Positions 8,132-13,176 of a stretch of DNA of 13,176 nt are shown here, one piece after another. The number at the start of each line of letters is the position of its first letter. Position 1 is the first letter of the stretch. Where the stretch lies: the NCBI GenBank assembly GCA_028064935.1, contig JAPTWT010000123.1:1-13176 (forward strand), in the 5' to 3' direction. The stretch is from Gammaproteobacteria bacterium. Lineage in GTDB: Bacteria > Pseudomonadota > Gammaproteobacteria > Acidiferrobacterales > Acidiferrobacteraceae. Under the pieces are notes generated by a model. That model had not been told where the DNA came from. It was given only the letters and a program-made list of their open reading frames with translations, and searched no databases. Both the position numbers and the translations under genes were made by a program.

Positions 8132-9259
8132 TCAATCCAGAAGAGCATCGAGGCTTTTTTCCCACTGATCGAAAAACCCCTCCGGCCAGTTGGTTAGTTG
8201 CCCGTCTGGCAATACGGAAGGCAATTCCACATAACAATCCCCGCTGGACACATCCCGTGTGAAGTAACATAGCCTCACATCGTCGGCCTTCAGTGCGCCT
8301 TTCTTGACGGCTAGGCGGATACCATTCAATACATGGTCGCTATGGGTCTCTACCAGAATCTGTACGCCATCGGCGGCGCAAAGGCCCAGCAACTCGCCCA
8401 TCTTCGCCTGACCCTGGGGGTGCAGATGGGCCTCGGGATTCTCGATCAGCAGCAAGGCGCCGGCTGGTGCGGCCAGACAGGCCACCAGAATGGGCAGACT
8501 GTAGGTGAGACCAAATCCAACATGGGTTGGCCGGTAAAAACGGGGTTCCAGGCCACGGGCTTGTCCGACATACTGAAATTGAAGGATTACCTCGTCCGTG
8601 CCTTTGAGCAGCTCTGCCCGCAAGCGAGCACCGGGGCTGATCTGCTGCAACCAGCCGGCGACTTGATCCAGCAATTGGGACGTCGGTGCGATCTTGGCCC
8701 ATATGGCGTCATCCAATACAGCGCACTCTTTCGCGCAACGGCGTTTTTCCGAAACAGGCTGATCTCTGTTGCTGGCAAGAAAATCTGCCGTGAACTCCCC
8801 GTGACTACCTAACAAGCCGTCTTGCCGCGCTTGTTGATCTGCCTGGGGATAGAGGGTGCGAGGGACGATGCGGTCCGCTTGCAGATATTGAAAATGGGGG
8901 TTTACCACGAATCCATGGGGGGTAGAAGGCGACTCGATGAACCCCAGTTGGTTGGCTTCAAGCAGCACTTTGCACACCCAGCGATACTCCGTGTCACCTT
9001 CCAGGACTGCCACCGTGATGGTCTCGTCTTTGGCGCCCTCACTCAAAACGTCCATGCCCTGGCCGAGGGCAACGAGGGGGCCACCGAGCTGCATGCCATG
9101 GCCTTGCCCGACTTGATATGACTGGCGTATGGCCGCGAGGCTCTGCAAAACCGTGCTCTTGCCCGAACCATTCAGGCCAGCCAGCATCGTTAGTGCCGCC
9201 AAAGGCAGCTCCAGATCCCGAGCGGCCTTGAAATTGTTCAAGTGAATACGATCAAGCAT
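8132..9259 (-). CDS. AAA/ABC-type ATPase with DUF3696 C-terminus
   Basis: A 375-residue cytoplasmic ATPase. It opens with MLDRIHLNNFKAARDLEL, typical of OLD/RecF-like ATPases, then Walker A GLNGSGKS (28-35), a signature-like VGFGLTYSLPIL (247-258), Walker B ALLLIENPEAHLHP (268-281) and H-loop ETHSDH (304-309). The end, LPDGQLTNWPEGFFDQWE (350-367), is characteristic of DUF3696. There is no TOPRIM nuclease domain, so any cutting would have to come from a partner. The start is ATG 9259, preceded by GAGG at a suitable distance and overlapping the end of the DUF262 gene by 8 bases; a TTG 15 bases upstream is less likely. DUF3696 ATPases are often found beside DUF262 genes, as here, so the pair probably forms one functional unit. 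Its exact role in defence is inferred. Confidence 0.85.
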   Translation of the reverse strand: MLDRIHLNNFKAARDLELPLAALTMLAGLNGSGKSTVLQSLAAIRQSYQVGQGHGMQLGGPLVALGQGMDVLSEGAKDETITVAVLEGDTEYRWVCKVLLEANQLGFIESPSTPHGFVVNPHFQYLQADRIVPRTLYPQADQQARQDGLLGSHGEFTADFLASNRDQPVSEKRRCAKECAVLDDAIWAKIAPTSQLLDQVAGWLQQISPGARLRAELLKGTDEVILQFQYVGQARGLEPRFYRPTHVGFGLTYSLPILVACLAAPAGALLLIENPEAHLHPQGQAKMGELLGLCAADGVQILVETHSDHVLNGIRLAVKKGALKADDVRLCYFTRDVSSGDCYVELPSVLPDGQLTNWPEGFFDQWEKSLDALLD

Positions 9260-10482
9260 GGAGCACCTCGTCAAAAATCGCGTTTATCACCTCAAGCCGC
9301 TTGTTGGATGCCCAACCTTTGCCGGTGGCGTAAAGCAGGGCATTGGCAAAATCCCTGTCGCCGGAAAACTTCTGGGCGAATTTTTCTATGACTTGATCCG
9401 AACGCTCCGCCAGAATTTTGATCTCCGCTTCAGTGCGCAACGCCAAAGCGGCCGTTTCGGTTTCAAACAAGCCACGATTGATAGGCCGCCGCGTTTCATT
9501 TGGTTGTGAGAATTTGCGAAAGGCTATCCGTCCAAATACGCGGGGTGCGGCCTCCATCGCCCGATAGAACGCCCCTTCCACTTCATGCCATTTTTCATCG
9601 CTCCAGCCAGCCGAGTGTTTTTCCACAAACTCGTTGAGAAATTCGTCCAGGTTCTCATCGGGATGGCGCTTCTGCTCACGAGACAGCGAGTAAAGGGCCA
9701 TGACACGAATCACCAACTCGTGGTCCTCCAGACGCTCGCCTTTAATCTTTCTTTCGGTGGCTGACAGAAACGTCGGGCTTGCTGCCATGCGGCGAATGTA
9801 ATCCCGCCACTTGCCCCGAAAAATGGCATTGCGGATTTCCTGGGCGTTGAGCGGTAAGCCGCCTTGGTTAATACGAGAAAAAATGTTGAACTTAACGTTG
9901 GAGGGCGTTCCGGCACGAATGACATGCAGGGTCAGTTCCGTCTCCATGATGCGCCGATACAGCGGGCGTGGAAGCTCATCGAACGTCTTGCCCTCAAGCT
10001 CACCCTTCAAGGATTGTAAGCCCCTCAGTCGCATAAGGTTGAGTTGGGTGCCCAAGGTCTTGTTCAAATCACTAACACTGACAAAGTGGGCGATGGCACA
10101 CAAGCGCTGTAACCCATCTACCACTTGGTAATCCCCCCCCCTCGTCCTCTGACACATATAGGGAAGGGATGGGGATACGCAACAGCATGGACTCGATCAG
10201 CGCGCTTTTCCGCACCTCATTCCATAGATTCGCCCGGCGCTGGAAGTCGGGAGAAAGGTCCAACTCGCCATGGCCCAGACGGGTCATAAGCAAAGCCACG
10301 GTGCGCTGCTGGGTAACCACGTCAATCAGTTTCGGGTCGAAGGGCGCGCTAATGTCCTCTGTGCCGTCTTCGGCGCGCTCTGCCTCCAGGCCACTACCGA
10401 TACCCCCGGAAGTAAGCTCCTCTAATGGAATTGCCTCATCATCACCTGTATTCACGATCTTTTCAGAGATGTTTGGTGTCAT
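9252..10482 (-). pseudogene. DUF262 (ParB/Srx-fold) protein, frameshifted at a G9 tract
   Basis: DUF262 proteins include the GmrS half of the GmrSD type IV restriction enzyme and use a DGxQR-type motif for nucleotide binding or hydrolysis. Here one frame (10482 to about 10141) gives residues 1-114 with SPDFQRRANLW (77-87) and IPIPSLYVSEDE (103-114). The other frame gives DYQVVDGLQRL onward (117-409), with INQGGLPLNAQEIRNAIF, to the stop at 9252. The frames join at a run of nine G on the coding strand; eight G would give an unbroken 409-residue protein. As sequenced, translation ends at 10072 after a 136-residue product. The start ATG follows AGGAG with a 6-base spacer, just after the Mod stop. 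No DUF1524 HNH domain is present, so this is the DUF262-only form. Phase variation, recent loss or a homopolymer sequencing error are all possible. Confidence 0.85.
10133..10141. repeat. Nine-base homopolymer (C9 on plus strand, G9 in coding direction)
   Basis: The tract lies inside the DUF262 gene between the codons for SEDE and DYQVVDG. It is the longest G/C run I noticed in the window. Eight bases give the intact frame; nine give a premature stop at 10072. Runs of this length and type are classic sites of slipped-strand mispairing in phase-variable bacterial genes, and also classic sites of sequencing length error. Confidence 0.95.
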
Positions 10483-10491
10483 TGCTCGCTC

Positions 10492-12369
10492 CTAAATGCA
10501 AGTAAACCGGATGCCCGCATCGCGGCACTGCAAGTCCAGATTGGTCTTGAGCATGTCCGAGTCGTTGAACACGCCATCGATGGCGATGATCTCGCGCGGC
10601 TTCATGTCCACCAGCGGAACGATCATGGCCTCGGTGAAGGGCTCCAGCACAAAGAGCATCTTGCGGTCGTGGATGGCGAACACCTGGCCACCCGCCACCT
10701 CAAGCGGCTCAATGGTTGTAGTCAGTTCCTGGCCGAATCTCAGCAGCAGCTCGTAGAGCATGTCTTCGACGGCCGCGCCTTCCTTCTCGGCTTTGGCGAA
10801 CATCTGCATCTGCTCGGCCAGTTGCTCGGGCGTGTCGATGCCGTCGCCGCGCCATTGTTTGAAGTTGGAGGGAGCGAGTAGGAAAGACTTGAACCCAATG
10901 TCCTTCGGCTCCATGCTCACCAGATCGGTCGATTCCCGTGTGCGTGCAATGACTCGCCGAATCCGATCACGCGCAATGTCGGCAATGGTTGTGTAACCGG
11001 CCTTGGCTGCTTCACTATCCAGCGCGACCAATTCTGGGAGCTGTACGAGTACCGACTTACGCATTATCCCGTTTCGGGCGTTGAGGCGCGCGATTGCATC
11101 GAAACTGGACGCGGAACCAGCAAAGAAATCCACGAAGATGTCCTGATCCCCAAGCACCTGCTCTGCAATCTGAGCGATGAGTCCTGATGGCTTCGGGAAA
11201 GGGAACACCTCCGCGCCGAATAGCTCTCTGACTTCCTGTGTTCCGTCCGCCGTATGGACGCCATCAATGATGGAGCGGAACGCAATAAACTCTGACTGCA
11301 TCTCCTGCCGAAACTTCTTCTCGCGCGGACGACCATCATCTTTCGCGGGGAAGAGGACACGACCCTCCCGAATCATTTCCTTCATTTTCTCCTCAGAGTA
11401 TCGCCAACCTGTCGCAGGATTCGGGGGAAATACCCGACCGGTATTCGGTTCAACAATCTCGTAGTGGAGGTTGGGGCGCTGGTCCTTTGTCGCCAAACCC
11501 AACATGCTTCGGCTCATCCAGGGGCCGCGAGGATCGTTGTCCGGGTTGGCGAATTTGGATTCGTCACGTTCTATTCCACGCAACGAAAAGTCGGAGGTGC
11601 GCGAGTAAGCAAGCAAATATTCGTGGTCGGTCGAGACATTAGTCGTTGCGCGAGCATCCGTGAACTGCCTAGCTTTCCACACGAATTGCGCCACGAAGTT
11701 CTCGTCGCCGAACACCTCATTCATCAAACACCGCAGGTTATACACCTCGTTGTCATCGCAGGACACGAAGACCACCCCATCCTCGCGGAGCAGATTCCGG
11801 GCGATATACAAGCGCGGCAGCATCATCGACAGCCAGTTGCTGTGGTAGTGGCCGCTCTCCTTGCTGTTCTTGCGGAAGAAGCCTTCGCGCATTAACGTGC
11901 CATCGTCGGCCAGGTCGTTGATGCGCTTGAGGTAGTTCTCCTTGCTTTCCTGAAAGCGGTCGGGGTAGATGAAACTGTCGGAGCCAGTGTTGTAGGGCGG
12001 GTCGATGTAAATCAGTTTGACCTTGCCGAAATACGCTTTCTGCAAGACCTTGAGCACTTCCAGATTCTCGCCTTCGATGAACACGTGTTGCGCCTGGTCG
12101 AAGTTCACCGATTTGTCGCGCTCGGGCCGGAGCGTGGCGGTGGACGGCGTTTGCAGCACCTTGTAGGCGTCGCTCTTGCCTGCCCAGGTCAGCGCATAGC
12201 GCTCGCCGCCTTCAATGACAACGCTCTCGCCCAGCGCCCGTTTGAGGGCGCCCAAGTCGAGCTTGCCTTCGGAAAATGCCTCGGGGATGAGCGCGGCCAG
12301 TTGCGCGCGGCGCTCGTCGGCAGGGTTGGGTGATGCGGCCAAGTTGGTATCGTTTTGCGGACCGCTCAT
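10492..12369 (-). CDS. mod: Type III restriction-modification DNA methyltransferase (Mod), N6-adenine, beta class
   Basis: A 625-residue protein. Mod recognises an asymmetric site and methylates adenine on one strand; Res needs it for site recognition. Catalytic motif IV DPPYNTG is at 123-129 and the SAM-binding motif DFFAGSAS at 414-421, so DPPY precedes FxGxxS, the beta-class order used by type III Mod. The stretch between them (about 225-390) holds the target-recognition domain and decides the site, which cannot be read from sequence alone. The N-terminal SVNFDQAQHVFIEGENLEVL and the C-terminal KTNLDLQCRDAGI are typical of the family, and the length is normal with no frame break. The ATG overlaps the upstream HTH stop by 4 bases (ATGA) and follows AGGA with a 6-base spacer. 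It stops 9 bases before the DUF262 ATG. It should be active. Confidence 0.95.
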   Translation of the reverse strand: MSGPQNDTNLAASPNPADERRAQLAALIPEAFSEGKLDLGALKRALGESVVIEGGERYALTWAGKSDAYKVLQTPSTATLRPERDKSVNFDQAQHVFIEGENLEVLKVLQKAYFGKVKLIYIDPPYNTGSDSFIYPDRFQESKENYLKRINDLADDGTLMREGFFRKNSKESGHYHSNWLSMMLPRLYIARNLLREDGVVFVSCDDNEVYNLRCLMNEVFGDENFVAQFVWKARQFTDARATTNVSTDHEYLLAYSRTSDFSLRGIERDESKFANPDNDPRGPWMSRSMLGLATKDQRPNLHYEIVEPNTGRVFPPNPATGWRYSEEKMKEMIREGRVLFPAKDDGRPREKKFRQEMQSEFIAFRSIIDGVHTADGTQEVRELFGAEVFPFPKPSGLIAQIAEQVLGDQDIFVDFFAGSASSFDAIARLNARNGIMRKSVLVQLPELVALDSEAAKAGYTTIADIARDRIRRVIARTRESTDLVSMEPKDIGFKSFLLAPSNFKQWRGDGIDTPEQLAEQMQMFAKAEKEGAAVEDMLYELLLRFGQELTTTIEPLEVAGGQVFAIHDRKMLFVLEPFTEAMIVPLVDMKPREIIAIDGVFNDSDMLKTNLDLQCRDAGIRFTCI

Positions 12370-12566
12370 GTTTTGTCCTGTGTCTTCTCGGCAATCTGCG
12401 CTGCAATCCAGCGATCGAGCTCGGTGCGGCGAAACCGCCAGGTGCCGCCCAGCTTGAAGCTCGGTATCTGGCCCTGCTGAGCCAGCCGGTAAACGGTTTT
12501 CCTGCCTGCCTTCAGGTAGGCGGCCACTTCGTCCAGCGTGAGAATTTCGCCATCTGCTTCGGTCAT
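12366..12566 (-). CDS. Small excisionase-type helix-turn-helix DNA-binding protein
   Basis: A 66-residue protein that is almost entirely an HTH_17/excisionase (MerR-like winged) domain: LTLDEVAAYLKAGRKTVYRL, then QIPSFKLGGTWRFRRTELDRWI. Such proteins often stand first in type III restriction operons and may control expression, as C proteins do in type II systems; that role is inferred. The TGA overlaps the Mod start (ATGA), so the two are translationally coupled. The start chosen is ATG 12566, which begins just before the domain; an in-frame GTG at 12680 would add 38 residues without domain features, across the likely promoter. The ribosome binding site of ATG 12566 is weak. It is the first gene of the defence operon. 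Confidence 0.8.
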   Translation of the reverse strand: MTEADGEILTLDEVAAYLKAGRKTVYRLAQQGQIPSFKLGGTWRFRRTELDRWIAAQIAEKTQDKT

Positions 12567-12617
12567 GTCAGGCAGCTCGGTTGGTATCGCGTGGTGGAGT
12601 GTTCCAAAGTCTGACCA

Positions 12618-12647
12618 ATTCTGCCATATTCGGGCAAATGGCGCCAA
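12618..12647 (-). promoter_or_regulatory. Weak candidate promoter for the defence operon
   Basis: On the minus strand TTGGCG (12647-12642) and CAGAAT (12623-12618) are 18 bases apart and lie about 50 bases upstream of the HTH start. Both match the sigma-70 consensus only partly (four of six each). The position suits a promoter for the HTH-mod operon, but chance could supply such a pair. Confidence 0.2.
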
Positions 12648-12670
12648 GGCGTTGTGAAAACACTCGGTAG

Positions 12671-12690
12671 ATTTTCGCACCCGCGAAAAT
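12671..12690. promoter_or_regulatory. Perfect 8-bp inverted repeat upstream of the HTH gene, possible operator
   Basis: The arms attttcgc (12671-12678) and gcgaaaat (12683-12690) are perfectly complementary around the 4-base spacer accc. The repeat sits about 105 bases upstream of the HTH start and just upstream of the candidate promoter. It could be bound by the HTH protein, or form a small hairpin. There is no T-tract long enough for a confident terminator. Confidence 0.4.
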
Positions 12691-12942
12691 CAGGCAGGGC
12701 GATGTGCGCGTTTTTAGCATTCAACCCGCCGCACATAACCGTGCGCGCGGCGTTCCCGGAGAAACGTGGATGCGTTACAAAGGGAACGCGGTGTGTAATG
12801 ACGCCGAAGTGCAGCCCGGCTTTAGGTCATGCTGCCAAGTGGCATAGTCAGTTTATCACGACTGCCCGTCGAAAAGTGTCTTTGTGACCATGTCCTCACT
12901 GTTGCCAACTCTGTCTATCGAATCGTATGCGAGGGCAACTGG
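12691..12942. other. Spacer between ankyrin gene and defence operon, no gene seen
   Basis: These 252 bases contain no convincing coding sequence on either strand. A second inverted repeat, gcgttccc (12750-12757) and gggaacgc (12782-12789), has perfect 8-bp arms but a 24-base loop. Short complementary arms gttgcc (12901-12906) and ggcaac (12934-12939) lie just downstream of the ankyrin stop; they are too far apart to call a terminator. I found no tRNA end, transposon end or group II intron domain V. The sequence may be a worn junction of the island. Confidence 0.4.
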
Positions 12943-13176
12943 TCAGCACGGATGAACCATTTTGGCCGCACGACGTGGTGTTTCGCGCAACAAATTCAGG
13001 CATTCCAGATTGGCGGCCATATCTAGCGCGGTGAAATCATCGAGTGAAAGGAGGCTCCGGTCCGCACCGAATGCCAGCAAACGCGCCACTACCGCCGTCT
13101 TGCCAGCGGATGCGGCGTACATCAGGCAGGTGGCGCCATTGTCATTCTGATGGTTGAGGTGGGCGCCAACCGCGAT
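12943..13176 (-). CDS. C-terminal end of an ankyrin-repeat protein, cut by the window edge
   Basis: The frame is open from the right edge to a TGA at 12943, giving 77 residues without a start in the window. It contains GAHLNHQNDNGATCLMYAA, followed by SAGKTAVVARLLAFGAD, a standard ankyrin helix-turn-helix with the N-G-x-T-x-L-M-Y-A-A and L-L-x-x-G-A-D signatures, then a second, weaker repeat with DDFTALDMAANLECLNLL. Ankyrin repeats mediate protein binding, so the partner and function cannot be told from this end piece. It ends about 375 bases before the HTH start, on the same strand. It is more likely a flanking gene than part of the defence operon. Confidence 0.8.
   Translation of the reverse strand: MAVGAHLNHQNDNGATCLMYAASAGKTAVVARLLAFGADRSLLSLDDFTALDMAANLECLNLLRETPRRAAKMVHPC

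Noticed and set aside
8112..8270. N-terminal extension of the unknown protein to 8270
   Set aside because: The extra 53 codons lie within the ATPase gene, are Arg/Cys-rich and look like a shadow frame.
9260..9274. TTG start of the DUF3696 ATPase at 9274
   Set aside because: The ATG at 9259 has a better ribosome binding site and begins right at the conserved N-terminus.
10072..10157. Two separate genes instead of one frameshifted DUF262 gene
   Set aside because: The two frames join exactly at the G9 run, together they give a normal DUF262 protein, and the ATG at 10157 has no ribosome binding site.
12567..12680. GTG start of the HTH protein at 12680
   Set aside because: The extra 38 residues have no domain features and cross the region expected to hold the promoter.
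12720..12800. Group II intron end or integron attC site
   Set aside because: No domain V hairpin and no paired core sites could be found; only short complementary arms are present.
1..13176. Prophage, transposon or CRISPR array
   Set aside because: No integrase, transposase, phage structural gene, terminal repeats or spaced direct repeats were seen.

Overview
The window looks like a defence island in a proteobacterial chromosome or plasmid. A beta- or gammaproteobacterium is most likely, judged from the FmdB-type zinc ribbon at the left edge, the GC-rich codon use and the style of the restriction genes; this is inference and no species is claimed. Every convincing gene lies on the minus strand. 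I saw no transposase, integrase, tRNA, rRNA or CRISPR array.

Reading in the direction of transcription (right to left): the right edge (12943-13176) holds the C-terminal end of an ankyrin-repeat protein. A spacer of about 375 bases follows, with two inverted repeats and no supported gene. Then comes a tightly packed eight-gene run: a small excisionase-type HTH protein (12366-12566), a type III DNA methyltransferase Mod (10492-12369), a DUF262/ParB-like protein (9252-10482), a DUF3696-type AAA ATPase (8132-9259), an unrecognised protein with a possible DUF4160-like C-terminus (7308-8111), the type III restriction subunit Res (4509-7311), a TrlF-like PHP plus SMC-type ATPase (1804-4461 or 4509) and an AlbA_2/GHKL protein (560-1792). 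Junctions are overlaps of a few bases or gaps of about 20 bases or less, so one transcription unit is likely. The left edge carries an FmdB-family zinc ribbon (121-351) and the first 20 codons of another gene (1-61), probably an unrelated housekeeping or metabolic operon.

The core is a type III restriction-modification system whose mod and res genes are separated by a three-gene DUF262/ATPase/unknown module and followed by two further ATP-binding genes. Mod methylates the target site. Res should be the ATP-dependent translocase and nuclease. DUF262 plus the DUF3696 ATPase may form a second restriction or sensing unit. TrlF and AlbA_2/GHKL may monitor DNA or restriction failure. The joint function is inference.

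The most striking observation is that two genes of the operon are broken by mutations of the kind that can revert. Res is frameshifted by an exact 22-bp tandem duplication, which cuts the PD-(D/E)XK nuclease domain off the helicase. The DUF262 gene is frameshifted at a run of nine G, just before its VDGLQR motif; one G fewer restores a 409-residue protein. Mod looks intact. The sequenced state would therefore be methylation-competent but restriction-deficient, either a phase-variable OFF state, early decay, or (for the G run) a sequencing error.
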